Source: Sisyra terminalis (Eukaryota > Arthropoda > Insecta > Neuroptera > Sisyridae). From it: a DNA stretch of 64,000 bases. Made by a program: the position numbers and the translations under genes. The stretch covers positions 20,212,001 to 20,276,000 of the forward strand of contig OY292278.1 in the NCBI GenBank assembly GCA_958496175.1, read 5' to 3'. Below, in pieces: positions 1 through 12,122 of this stretch. Positions within the stretch are counted from its first letter, which is position 1. Each line of letters starts with the position of its first letter. The notes beneath the pieces are model-generated. The model saw only the letters and a list, made by a program, of their open reading frames with translations, had not been told where the DNA came from and ran no database searches.

Positions 1-934
1 AATTCAAATTATAAGCTACCTAAAAAAAAATTGATTTTCAAAAAGTGGCGGAAATAATTAGATGGGTGACCTTTAAATTAAAGTACAACGATAAAGGGTT
101 AAGCCACAAAGATTATGAAGTTTGATACAAATAGATCTTCCAGCTAAAATTGTGGTAAATTCAATTAAATTTACATCCATCGTATGTTGTTAATTATAAT
201 TGAAAGGTTTAATTTTATTAGAAAAAGCGATTAAAATTATACTATTGCCTTTAATTTCATTTTTTCTTAAAATTCAACTGTAGCCTTTAAGATATAGAAA
301 TAATTATGTTTTTTTTTTAAATTTATCGATTTACAATTACAATTGCAATACTAGGGTCTATAAAAGTTTAATTTATTTTACCATTATTGCTTATTACTAT
401 ATATAGCAAATAAAACAACATCGGACAAATAATATGGATGCAATGAGTACTTCGATCCAATTGGAGTTTTCCAAATTCAATACAGTAGCCATTATAGTTA
501 CTAAAATTACTTAAATCTTGTGTTTGTTTAATAAAACTCAAGTCAAAGAATGTAAAATACAATTACATTTATATTCAAAATGAAATTACTTATTTTACTA
601 TCAAAACAAAACTTCAAAACACGGCAATGCGCTATGAAATGATAAACACCAATCAAAGCGAATGACGTCATAATTGAGTAAATAAATGCATTGAAACCAG
701 GTTAAGTGTACGAGTACTTAGTGGTGGAAATATCTCAATCAAGAGGCACGGTACGTTTGGAGCATAAGAACAATAAATTGGATAAACAAAAGATATCTTC
801 ATATTTCAATTAATTTGAAGGAAATATTTATTCAGCCTTAGTTGAGAATGGAAATTTTGGCACCGCGGAATTAGTCAATATTTTAAAGAAATGGTGCTGC
901 ATTGGAAAATATAAATAACTTAAATTATTCAGAC

Positions 935-1154
935 CAGTGGTTCTTAATCTGAATTCAATCGAACCACAGAAGTTTGGTCTCGCAGGTTTGACGAGTTCTA
1001 AATGAATTTGTTTATTTTGTGTATCTATGTATAAACATATATCTTAGTTTTGAATTTGAAAAAATCATTTTATTTATTCAATTAACAAGGGTTCGATAAA
1101 TGCGTAAATGAAACTGGTGAGGCCCAGTATCTTCAATAAGTTTAAGAACCAATT
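935..1154. mobile_element. hAT-like non-autonomous element, degraded
   Basis: It begins CAGTGGTTCTTAA and ends with the inverted counterpart TTAAGAACCAATT, slightly mutated. It shares its ends and the subterminal tctcgc(a/g)ggttt segment with the better-preserved copy at 54492-54723, in inverted orientation. Ends of the form CAGNGGTTCTnAA are typical of hAT elements. The flanking 8-mers match poorly, so this is an old copy. Confidence 0.55.
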
Positions 1155-2190
1155 ATTTTGATTATCTTGTATTAACGTTTGGTACTCAAACGTGACATCA
1201 CAAGCGGCGCCATAAGACTTCCAAACGTTTTTGCGTGTATCTTAAATTGAATAACTAAAATGCCATGTTTTTCAACTAGACCTATAATCTCTTCCGAAAA
1301 ATATTTTTTTCAGAAATAACTCATATTTCCGAATATTATCCGGTATGCCTATTGTATGAGGGATAATCATTATTTCACCCAACTACCCACTTGAGTCTAA
1401 CACAATTTGCTCGGTCTAAACAAAACTTATGGGCATAGTGGCTAGATTTATGGGAGCTGGTAAAAGCACTTCCAGAAAAAATGGCAAGACTTTTTTAAAG
1501 TTTCATTTTTTCAAAGGAACCAAATAAATGGGCAAAAACTTATTAAAAATCGACAAATGCGAAAAAATTGATAAGTCGAATTAAGGGTAAAAATGGACTT
1601 AAAAGCTAATAGTTTGGTCTGGTACGGGGAAAGCTTTAAATCATAAAACAAGTAACACAACTGCATTGTAAATATTGAAAAATTTAGAATTTTTGTACAT
1701 TAAAACAATTATATTTCTGTTTAACAAAAAACGAATGTTTTTATAAGAAATTATTCATAGTCGATTAAACTTGGCGAAAGGAATTAAAGGAATTACTATA
1801 CTCTAATCTCTCATTACATTGTTTAGTAGGTATATAACATGATCATTGATTATATTTGAAATTTTGCTTTTATCTTTCTAATTAGCATTTTGCTGTTAAT
1901 CTATCGTTTATAATTTGAAAAGTATATGCAATAATATCAAAATTTAAAATCATCGTAATATGCATCCACAAGTAGTCCTGAAAGCTCGCATCGTGTATTA
2001 TAGGAGTCTATACTATCTGATAGACGTAGTTCTACGTCAAAATATCTATAGTTCAGGAATAGGTATAAAAGATCTCTATATCTCTTAGGTTGTGAATTAA
2101 AACATTTATATAATTTTTTGATATCAAAGTTAATATTTATAGTTGTTTTTAACTTACTCAATCGAAAGAATTATCCACTTTGCACACTTA

Positions 2191-2290
2191 TTGGCGAAAT
2201 GGTCACAATTACCATTGTATGCATCAATGGGCTTGGGTTTGAAACCCGCAGTCACTGGAAATTTTATGTTCAAAATTATGGATAATATGC
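2191..2290 (+). repeat. Candidate tRNA-derived SINE fragment
   Basis: An A-box-like TTGGCGAAATGG (2191-2202) is followed 33 bp later by a B-box-like GGGTTTGAAACCC (2235-2247), the arrangement of a tRNA-type pol III promoter. No full cloverleaf can be folded. The overall layout resembles the SINE at 36951-37118 on the minus strand. Degenerate; the 3' end is not defined. Confidence 0.35.
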
Positions 2291-3679
2291 CTAAGGAGTA
2301 ATTAAAGATCATTGCAGTTCAAAAGCTTTATATAAGTCTTGATAAAATATCCTTTTTCTGTTTAACTTTTTATTAAAAACTCTTTTTTATTTTTACTAAC
2401 TGAACGATTTTATTAGTCTTTAATTTTACAAATGTATCTATCGAAAAAAATGACGGATTCCCGCCACATGCAAGCCATCAAGATAATGTCACCATGAAGA
2501 CTTACACAGTCGACTTTTATTACATTCATGAAACTGGAAAGAATTTTTGAAAGTCTTCCAAGCGGCGTACTGCTTGAATAATACGAATCACTCGTATCGT
2601 AATGCATTATCAGCCAATTAAACTCGATCGAACAGAAGATTCGATCGACAACTTCCAATACACTTCATCTCGTCAATTTATTCGAGTACAATCCCATGAC
2701 AATAGAATCAAAGACATTTTTTTTCCTTCATAACAAAACATATTGCATAAATAACCCATATAAACGCCACTCACGTCTTTTTTTTTCTTAATTTAAACCA
2801 TAAAACTAGTCATGTTTTTGGTTATTGGCCAGCCCTGACTCAATATTTGTACAAGTCTTCAGAAATTTTTGATTAATGGAATCGATAAATTTGATGTGAC
2901 TAGTAGGCGTTTAAGACTACTTCGTCCCTCGTTTTTCTTTTGTATTTTTTGATTGATCTTAAGTTCTAATGTAATAATAAACATTGAAAAGAAAAAAAAC
3001 GTCCGTTCTTTTAAAAACTTTTATAATATAAAAAGAATTTTAAAAAAAAAATCAAGTGGGACTAGAATTTGAACAGAAATCATCCTCAACAATACCACAG
3101 TAAACCGGGTCCACAGTAGGCCGTCGGTTGAAGTGTGTGAAACACCAATTTGGAAAATAAACAAACAGATGTGTTTATCGAGCGTATTAAAACTAGAAAC
3201 TCGATAAATAAACGTCCTATTAATCCGGCAATTGTAATAGAAAATCAACCCCATTATAGCGAACAAGCATATAAAAAGGGGCGCGGATTTTTATTCGTGA
3301 GTTGCAATAATGTGACGTATCTGTTGGTAGACATGTGCGCCGCGACGCTTCAACGATAATGTGACAATGAGATGCATTTTGGAAATGTGCCTTATACAAA
3401 ATGCAAGCGGAAATTAGAACGATGCATGAAATGATCATAACAGCATGTGGGTACAAGCTTGTATTAATCAAGAATGAAACAAGAGGGAAGTTCACCCTTA
3501 GTAATTATCATATTGGGTTTTTTAAAATACTTATTTTAATTGTCTTCACTAGGGGTTGGTAAAATTGTTTCACTTTTTTGACTGTTTTGAATCAATGATT
3601 ACGGAACACATGAAAGGAAAATCTATAAAGCAGTGAAACTTTGCCTTAATAAAGTTATTAATCAAAATGGATTATTAGT

Positions 3680-3960
3680 TATCATAGGAAAAACCTATTC
3701 ACTCAGAGATACCCCAGGGATCAGTACTAGGTCCAATCCTTTTCAATTTCTATGTCGCGGACTTTTCGACTACAGCATAACTATAATATATGCGGATGAT
3801 ATTGCCATCGTCAATCTGGACAATGATCTCCAAAAGAATCGTTCAGAAAATTCGTTCGACAGTCTATCAATCTCCTATTTACCTGGTTCAGTAGATGGAA
3901 AATTCTTCTGAATTCATCAAAAAGCGTCGCTAAAATCTTCTTTTTAAAACGCTTCTCCAA
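3680..3960 (+). pseudogene. Jockey-type LINE reverse transcriptase fragment, frameshifted
   Basis: Three successive reading frames carry parts of one reverse transcriptase palm domain. IPQGSVLGPILFNFY is readable at about 3707-3751. The catalytic box YADDIAIV lies at about 3786-3812 in a second frame. A further segment, TWFSRWKILLNSSKS, lies at about 3878-3922 in the first frame again. The order and spacing are those of jockey-clade non-LTR retrotransposons. At least two frameshifts make it non-functional. No endonuclease domain or poly(A) tail was identified next to it. Confidence 0.8.
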
Positions 3961-3983
3961 CCAACTGGAGCTTGCCTTATCCA

Positions 3984-4206
3984 ATTATATCCAAATAGGT
4001 ATAAGCTTGGATCAGGAACGTCGAAATTTGAGAACTGTTTTCGAATGGTTTCGATATTATTCCTGTACGTATTGTTCACTCGAATGCAATTTATACGTAA
4101 ATTTTGACATGTCAGAAATGAAGTAGCGACTGTTATTTTCAAATATGTATTTATATTGTATTATGTAAAATCTGTACAATTAAATTTTCTAAATAAAGTT
4201 TACTTT
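3984..4206 (+). repeat. Dispersed repeat A (single arm)
   Basis: This unit contains ggtataagcttggatcagg, a cctgtacgta segment and the run tttcaaatatgtatttata. It recurs as two inverted arms at 43213-43389 and 43970-44140. Here it directly follows the LINE fragment and precedes a truncated MITE. It has no coding capacity. Confidence 0.6.
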
Positions 4207-4303
4207 GGCTCAAGTCCATTTCAGCACACCCACAATCTGGCAACGTTGCATTTTCGACTTTGTTTTAATTTAATTCGCGATTAAATCGGTCCATAATAAA
4301 AAT
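4207..4303 (-). mobile_element. Truncated copy of the 225-bp palindromic MITE
   Basis: It starts GGCTCAAGTCC and continues with the cacacccacaatctggcaac terminal inverted repeat found complete at 42735-42959 and 43693-43917. It is truncated in the middle, after the segment ttaaatcggtccataat, so only one terminal repeat is left. Confidence 0.65.
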
Positions 4304-4424
4304 TTGAGAATATTCCTAAAAAAACTAATTTAGCAAAATGAAATATTAAACAATGCATTGAATAAGTATATGTATATAATATTCATTTTCTTGATTGTAA
4401 TTATGTTATTTAAGGAGTGAAGAA

Positions 4425-4545
4425 AATTGTGACAGTGGGAACAGTTCTAACGACGACCACGAGAGAGCGCTGAACTTAAAAAAAAGGAAAAAAAATGGGG
4501 GCTCGATAACCTTGATTATAATTTTGACAGATCTATGAAAAAAAT
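4425..4545 (+). repeat. Dispersed repeat B, partial copy
   Basis: It carries the hallmark ccacgagagagcgctgaa, then an A-run, then aaaatgggggctcgataacc, and ends near acagatctatgaaaaaaatc. It is homologous to 61252-61505, and its first part to 4728-4935. Superfamily unknown. Confidence 0.55.
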
Positions 4546-4727
4546 CACTCTAGTCATAAAATCTCTTTGGGTATACCAAGCTTCATGGTATGTGAAAAAT
4601 AACCAAATTCATCATAAAACGAACAAGTTATACATAAAAGGATTCTAATCGCATTCATACGAAATTTCTTTAATAGCCAAAAAAATTGTCCTAGTGCAGT
4701 AGAACCACTGAAATTTTATGACTACAG

Positions 4728-4935
4728 TGGACGTGCTCCATAAGTCCCAGGTTAAATTTAAATTGTCATTTCCCTCCAATTTGTCGAGAGCTTATACCCC
4801 TTCCATAGCATATGTGTGCAATAAAAATTTTCTCCTTCCTTAATTGGCATATAGTAGAGCGAAATAGTTCCAACGAAGACCACAAGAGAGCGCTGACTAA
4901 AAAAAAATGACAGAAAAAGCTCCATGAGCTTGCAG
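4728..4935 (+). repeat. Dispersed repeat B, second copy
   Basis: It contains gtgctccataagt, taaatttaaattgtcatttc and the hallmark ccacaagagagcgctgac, collinear with the copy at 61252-61505. The short minus-strand ORF over it is a by-product of the repeat. Confidence 0.55.
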
Positions 4936-6967
4936 TTTGATGACCGCAAAAATAAACAGCGGAATAAAGTTTGACTTTTACAGCTAGTTAAACGCCGCCA
5001 AAGATCAATGATAGCCTAATATCACCACCATGATATGGCAGCACATTACTAAACTGGGGCAAAATAAAAAAATGGTCCACCAAATAAAAGTAATAATGAT
5101 AAAGGAAATATAAAAGAAGATGAATTTTGAAACGTTAAAATCTTAATATTTATAGGTAACATTGAGTTAATAAATTATGATAGGGAATTATCTGTTTTAG
5201 TATTGAGAAAAAGAAATGAACTAATCTATGTTAAAGAGTATTGGTAATGGGTGCTACTGTGTACGCCATTAGAATGTGTTCTTATCAAATCCAATCTAAG
5301 TTATTCTTTTTTTTCTTCGAATTACTTAGTAATAAAACCCTGGAGACACGAAAAACTTTCGACGTTAAATGACTATTCTTAAAGGGAATTTAATAAACTA
5401 TCAACGGAAAACTCAAAAAGCCAGAGAAAAATTGACATTTCTGTTTTCTTTTGAAAATAATTCACTTGACTTGATTTGATTGTAAGTTTCCACTTTGACC
5501 TGTTCTTTGATATTTTTTTCGTCGTTCAAGGATAAAATTTATTGTCTACGGAGGGAAAAAGTACGGTTCTGTTCATCTCTGGCTCATTTTTTCCTAGTGA
5601 TTTCCTCTTTTTCTTTCTTTTCTCCAAAACCGAACGAACACAATCTCCATCACATACGAGTCGGGCTTGTTTTTTTTTAAATTATGACACCAGCATAACG
5701 TTAAAAATTGAATTTAACGCCCGCACAAAAGTTTCCACGCTTTCCAAAGACATTAAAATATTTTTTGTCGTTGTCGCCTCGGTTGGACTAGGGAAAATAA
5801 TTGGTGAAAATCCAGAACTTTGTGCCTCTCATCTACAATTCACGCAACGCGCAGATATGGCATTTTTTCTTGTAGTAAATTGAAAAAGTTTTATCATCTT
5901 ATTTTTGTCTTAATTTCAAAAAAAACAATGCTTTAAATACCCAATACCTCATTGAAATTGAATGCAGCAATTATCAATCCATCGCCAACAATTTGTTCAT
6001 CCGAAGACCACCAATCGAGTGAAACACGAACAATTAACATCATCATCAATTAAAACCAACTAAGAAAAAGATAATAAAAAACACGATCCAAAGTCTTGAC
6101 GAACCTTTTTTTTCCTACCCCCAAACATTCAACGTTCCACAATCGTTTCTCAAACCACACCCCAAGTTCTTCAACCCAAAGAAGGTGTTTATTTCCTCAT
6201 CATTTTATTATTCAAATTAAATTTGGAACATCATCCACTTGACGCGCCCTTATTCTCAAATACTACCAGGTAAATAAATTCTATGAGAAAACACTCATAA
6301 AATCAGTAGAGGGTTGATTCATGAGGGTATAAACTACCTCTTTACACACCGACCGAGTGATAAATTAAACTACTCTGTACAAATAAACATTGGTAATTAA
6401 TCAAAATTATTTTAATGAGCAGAATTTGAAGGATTTATTTCACAATTAACTTAAACAGCCTTAGCACACCAAAAAAAAAAACTATTAAAAAACAAATTAT
6501 ATTATATTTTCTTATAATATAAATTGAACATTAAAATGTATCATACAAGCAATAAAATTTTATAACAAACCAAAAGCCAGACCTGGCGTCATTTGGATTA
6601 AATGTAGAATGTGATTGATGATAACATTGATTGGTTGGTGTTTTCAAATTATACAGACATATGGAACTTTGACTAATTTCCAATTAATCTAACGTGAAAA
6701 TTACGTTATAAACAATATACATAAAATCCATTTTAATATCAATAATTTGTATTATAAAACAAATTTGTCAGTTAATAAAAAGCTTTACTATAGATTTTAG
6801 TGTATGATTTTAAAATAGGCTCAAAATCAATTTAGTGATTACTTCGATTTAATTCCTTTATCAGTGGTAATTCATCAAAATATGTAAAAAATGTATAGAA
6901 TTTATGCACCAATTAATGGATAATAATATATATATATATGTCTTTGAGATTCAATTAAAAAATTACT

Positions 6968-7008
6968 TTATTACGACGCGTTTCAACAGTTTTTGACTGT
7001 CATCATCA

Positions 7009-7016
<8 letters not shown>
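6968..7016 (-). ncRNA. Hammerhead ribozyme-like motif, type I minimal (best copy)
   Basis: Reading the minus strand, every part of a hammerhead is present in order: stem I 5' strand UUAUUAC, core CUGAUGA, one extra U, stem II GACAGU/ACUGUU with loop CAAAA, GAA, palindromic stem III ACGCGU, cleavage-site C17, and stem I 3' strand GUAAUAA (seven pairs). Predicted scission is between 6975 and 6974. The palindromic stem III is the feature of minimal type I hammerheads from Penelope-like elements, which act as dimers. The extra base before stem II is unusual, and activity is not shown. The stem I 5' strand is borrowed from the adjoining (TAA)n repeat. Confidence 0.65.
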
Positions 7017-7041
<25 letters not shown>

Positions 7042-7042
7042 T
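7011..7042. repeat. (TAA)n microsatellite
   Basis: About ten uninterrupted TAA units adjoin the hammerhead-like motif on its 5' side. Confidence 0.95.
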
Positions 7043-8108
7043 ATTTTGTCAATTTTAAACAAATTTCATATAGGTTATGAAATTATTATTGTTATGCACC
7101 AAATTATTCAAACTAATTTAACAACTTTTTATTTTCATTCCCTTTCAATTCTCAGATTTCATTGCTATTTAACTAGTTTTGGTATGACTAATATACTACG
7201 GACATATTACAAGTATATATAAGCCCTTCGCAGGACTCAAAAATATTGACCGTAGAATGCAACTAAAGCGACCTAATTCTAACTTATAATCATTTGGAAA
7301 CTGAGCAATCAAAAAAAAACATTAATGTATCGGATGAAAAATTGTGAAAAAATTTCTTCATAATTACCAGAAACACAACTTTATTCTAAGGATAACTAAG
7401 TAATGGTAACTAAAAGTTTGAAGTTTTAGTATAGTCTCAAGGTAGTATGTTTTTTTATAGACTTAGTAGTTTCTACTGTAGGCCAAAACTAATGTTTAAT
7501 ATGAACACCTAATTTAGGAGATCGATTTACTAAGCTTTAAGACAATGATTTCAAAAATTTTTATCCCTACGACTGTCATTTTATAAAAAAAGTCCCCCTT
7601 CTCAATTTTTATGATAATGCATAAATACTCACCTGATTTTGTTGTTTATTTATTGAACTTCAAAATAGTATGCCATACTACGTATAAATGTACATAAATC
7701 TTTGATAAAAAGATGAAAAATCAGGATGGTTGGAGTCCTGCTTACAAAACACTGTTTCATAAGGAATCACAGCCATACCTTCACACCATTGAAATCAATA
7801 TCCATTTATAAGAAAATGTAGAAAGGAAAACCAGCTTCTTCTTTTCTTCGTTTTATTGTTTTTTTTTAACTATATGAATAATTGGAATTTTGGAGTTATT
7901 GAAATTAGTGTTTCAAATTTATTCTTTTTGTAAAATAAGCTTTTAAAATATTCATTTTTTTCATAATATTAATGCAAACTTGTAAGCATCTCATTATAAA
8001 TATCCCCCAAAATCCCATAAGTTTCTTTCCCTATAATAATATGAAACAGATAAACGATATTTACTGTTTAACATATTAATTGTTTTGATATATAAGAGCG
8101 CTTTTGCT

Positions 8109-8422
8109 CTATTACCTTCTCAAGTCACTTAGAAAGCTTCATTATGACTTATTTCCAAAATTATTGTGTTTTGTACGAGAAGTTATCCTGGAGGTGCGAT
8201 TTTCACCATAAAAACGCGAGACCACATATTGCATTAGCGGGAAGAAGTTGGATTTGGGTGTTTAATCGAATCCTTTACCGTTTAACATACGTTTACTATT
8301 ACTGAATCCTCCATCAGCGAAATAAAATCGCACCTCCAGGACTATTTCTATTCCAAAACACAATAATTTTGGAAATAAGATGTACCTAATAAGGCTTCTT
8401 GGCAGACGGAAGAAGGTAATAA
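8109..8422. mobile_element. Foldback element with ~95-bp inverted repeats
   Basis: The left arm (8109-8203) and right arm (8324-8422) are inverted copies, from tattaccttct at the outer edge, through ccaaaattattgtgtttt, to cctggaggtgcgatttt at the inner edge. They enclose about 120 bp of unique sequence. It encodes no protein. The arms differ by small indels, so it is not a recent insertion. No clear target-site duplication was seen. Confidence 0.7.
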
Positions 8423-9239
8423 AACAAACAGCTTCTTATACAACAAAATAAATATTACCTTAAACAGCCAATATTTTGAATTTATTTCATATTAGAAAAA
8501 AGAAAGAAACTTATTGAGCAACCCAATACTTTATTAATATTTGTTGACCCAATTAAAGAAAGGAACGCCAATATGAAGACAAAGGACCTCATTAAATATG
8601 TTTCATCAGAAAACTTTTATTTAATAAAAAGAATAGTTTTTGTTCATTGGACAGTATCAGTATGTCAATTATAACGATACATGAGTATGCTCACTGACCC
8701 CATCACCATTCGGATTCTATCTTTCAATTAGTTCACTCATTTTTAAGTATCAAACTTGTTTGACAATTCTATCGATACTTTTCTATCAGTTCAATGTATT
8801 TTTCTGTTGAAATCTACAGCGTTCATAAAATTCATATTTATATGCATAACATAATAGGGTTTGATAATTACTGAATTAATTTAATGTTTACTTTCATTAA
8901 CTAAATGTTTGAGCTCCTAAAATAATCAAGCTACATAACTGTGGTACAACGACCTCGTTACGGGTAGCAAAATTATAGCTCGGAAAACAAATGAAAAGTT
9001 CTGCATTTATTTTCGATGCATTTATTTCATTAGATTTATTTCCGAATTGTTGCAGTTGTCGCATTGATAAATGGCAGTGATAATATTTCCATATTTTCCC
9101 GAGAAAGAAATGCATTGTTTAATGGTGCTATTTTATGGCAATATTTAAAGTCGTATAGTTTCCTAGCAGTGAGAATGTGGATTTCTTTTTTTCAAATTTA
9201 TTATAATCACATATTTAATTTAACTAAGTTCATAATGGC

Positions 9240-9420
9240 ATAATAAATAATTTGTCCCAAATCCATTGTGAATAGGTTTGCGGGCATCATTTTCCCGCAT
9301 ACTGCAAGTGATGCATCGTTCTTTTTTCATCTTGCACCAAGGGAACCAGGGAAGAGATGTCCCTCGTCCGAATGCGAAATTTCTACTTACGAGCGCACAT
9401 CTCCCTAGTCGGAAATTAAA
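9240..9420. other. CadN: G+C-richer island inside the CadN intron
   Basis: This patch stands out from its AT-rich surroundings (tttgcgggcatcattttccc, then ccgaatgcgaaattt). No conserved reading frame or repeat was recognised. A conserved non-coding or enhancer element is the simplest reading, but that is inference from composition only. Confidence 0.3.
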
Positions 9421-10104
9421 ATGAATTGTTTATACTCCGGTGACAAATACAAGCACTAGTACAACTAGAGAGGAAAAAAATACAAATTCCAAACTTGTAC
9501 GATATTATTTTCAAATGAAAAAAAGTCAGTGACAAATGGGCGTCATTATCCACTCGAAATATTCAACCAAATCCCATTATCGATCACGTAAATATGCCAT
9601 AATTGTATCATATCAAGATCGTGACATCAAACCCATTTATGTAGCGTATATATTTGAAACTATTGAAAAATCCATTTTGATATTAACCAAATGCTTGACA
9701 AGACAAGCCCCAACGCTCATCCTCTTAAATTTTTTTCCGTAATAATCCTATCATGACATCATCGTTTTTTTCAATCCGAAAATATAAAAGAACCTTTTTG
9801 ATACATTCAATATTATAACTGGGAATTTCGCATAATTAACTCAAAACATTATAAACAGAAATCAAATAGGGTTTCAGGCTTCCAATTACAACATTTGAAT
9901 TAGTAATCTCCAATTTAGTTTTGAATACAAAAGATCAAATAGTTCTTTTAATCCTTCCAAATATTTTAATGCTACAATTTTTTATCTAAATATAACTACC
10001 ATTTAAAACTTTTGAGATTAGAATTTGTCCATTAAATTATATATAATTTTTACACAAATGTACCGAATTCTTCTTCTTCTAAGTCTTGTGACATTCCTTG
10101 CCGT

Positions 10105-10345
10105 TTACTATCTTTTGGAAGTAAATATTTTTGTCTTGACCAACTTGCAAAAGCTCCTTGTATTCCTCATGAAATTCATTTCCTCCCTAATTCTCGTGGT
10201 CAAATGCAACAGATCTACCTCTCTTCCGGTAATATATGGCTTGGGTAGGACACCTTCCTGACCTTGACAATGGTCAGCAATTCCCGGTTCATTACAGCTC
10301 TGCAAGGACAATTTGTGGTGCTAACCATATTTGTCCTAGGAATGC
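10105..10345 (-). pseudogene. Possible clip-domain protease exon fragment, frameshifted
   Basis: On the minus strand, two reading frames together resemble a clip domain of arthropod serine proteases. One gives TGNC, a stop, then PLSRSGRCPTQ. The next frame gives DLLHLTTRIREEMNFMRNTRSFC, which has the LL...EE..F.R.S.C spacing of the clip fourth-cysteine region. The frame change and stop mean it cannot be functional. Similarity is judged by eye and is weak, and the plus strand also has a 78-codon ORF over the same bases. Confidence 0.22.
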
Positions 10346-12091
10346 GTAGCATTCCCACTTCTAACCAATTTATGGTACAAATTTAGAAGGTTCATAATTC
10401 CATCTTGAATAGAAGAAATTACTATACAAGTACATAGCATCTAACAATCATCCATGGTAGATCATCCTTTGAAAAAATTGTTATTATGTTAATTTGCCTT
10501 TGTAATATTTCTTTTCCTTGTGTTATTAGTATTAGAGGGCAAGAAGAAAAAGCAGAAGTTTAAGATATTTTCAGTAATACAATAATTCATAGCAAAATTT
10601 TGTTATTCAGTGACCCAAACTTTTGCAATAAAAACTATAAATATTAAAATTATAAAATTTTAATAGAAATAATATATTTTATAAATTATATACTTTCTGT
10701 TTTAGTTGTCCAAAAAATAATAAAATACATCAAAAAACAATGCAAACGTTCTTTATTTTTAAATTTTTCTTTATAGGTGACAAATTTTATTGTAAAACAT
10801 AAATGTATGAAAAATATTAGCAATTTACGAAAAATTATAATTAAAATTTTATTTTTTTAAAAAAATATAGTAACAAACATCCCAGCCACCACTATAATAT
10901 TTCGGCTAAAAAAAAACCAAACATACATAAATTTTAAACATCGAAATTTTTGATAATCATGCAAATGTGAGTAAAGAATAGCATATGTGAAATAGTCTAA
11001 AAGATAGTTTAAGTCATAAGAGTAAAAAACAACCATTTAAGCAAAATTTAGGCACTAATCGGTCATCAGTGGTTTACAGAATGGTTAATTATTGGAGGTT
11101 TAAGGATCAAAAAATAAACCTCCAATGGAAATTTATCCCAAAAGCCGTTTATCGACGTTTGTATGCCGACGATTTTGGTGGATTTCTAGATGATTTTCAA
11201 GAAGGATCTTTTCTCTATAAAAGTATTTCCCTGTCAAGGATCCGGTTTATCCCAACTTATCATAAATTTTTGGAGTATATTTAAATAAATATTTAACCCA
11301 CAAAATTTGAATAGCTTTAAATAAGTAATTTTCCAGAAAAGAGAAAATAATGAATAAATGGGCATTATAATTATTTCTTAACTATTTGTTTGGTTGATAA
11401 ATTTTTCGTTTATTACAAAATTTTCTGACAATATTTTGTTTCATGACATAATAAGCCTGGTAATACACTTGGATTAAATTTTAACAAACAATTCAAGTAA
11501 ACATTTTCTGAAGATATTGTTCCTTGAAGTCTTATATGCAGTTTTGCTATATGCTGCAAAAATTTTTCGTAAATTTTAATGCTCCATGTAGATGAAGTTA
11601 CGAGTAATAGCTAAAACTTTTAAAATATTTTTATTATAAAAATGAGTGCGTAATAATATGTTTACTACAGGCGAAGCCGGAGGTCTTAATTAGTATTATA
11701 TAATTTCGAAGTTTTAAAGTTAAGAAAAAAAACGAAAATGGTTTAAAATTATCTCATTTCATTACTTATTACCGCTTTGGTTTTTGATTATAATCTTATT
11801 AATTTCTTAATTAACCTAAATTATTTCGGAAAATTCCAATATGAACAGAACCCTCATCACTGCAAAGTTAAGTCTTTTAAAATATACGAATACCATATTT
11901 AAACCTTGCATATATCGATAATTATTATACAATATATGATTTGTTGGATTCGTCTACGTTTAAATTAATAGAATAACTATTAGAATATCTGGAAAATTAT
12001 GAATAAAATTAGTTTTCAAATTAATTTGGTTTAACAAATTTCGCAATTGTTTGTTCCCGTCACGTATACTAATACATTTTTTGTAGTCATT

Positions 12092-12122
12092 GATGCGGTA
12101 CGAAGTTTACCGGGTCTTCTAG
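12092..12122 (+). mobile_element. Helitron-like 3' terminus
   Basis: A short hairpin CGGTA...TACCG (12096-12112) is followed six bases later by CTAG (12119-12122) and then T, the hallmark of a Helitron 3' end inserted in front of T. The segment tacgaagtttaccgggtctt resembles terminal sequence common in insect Helitrons. The 5' end was not located; the ggcgaagccggaggtctta segment at about 11671-11689 may belong to the same element. Confidence 0.4.

Noticed and set aside
5542..5883. 113-codon plus-strand ORF
   Set aside because: Low-complexity Phe/Ser-rich sequence, overlapping ORF in another frame, no family features.
11069..11284. ORF with YADD, resembling the reverse transcriptase catalytic box
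   Set aside because: The surrounding residues (no QGSxLGP block upstream, no WxxKW block downstream) do not fit a reverse transcriptase; four residues can occur by chance.
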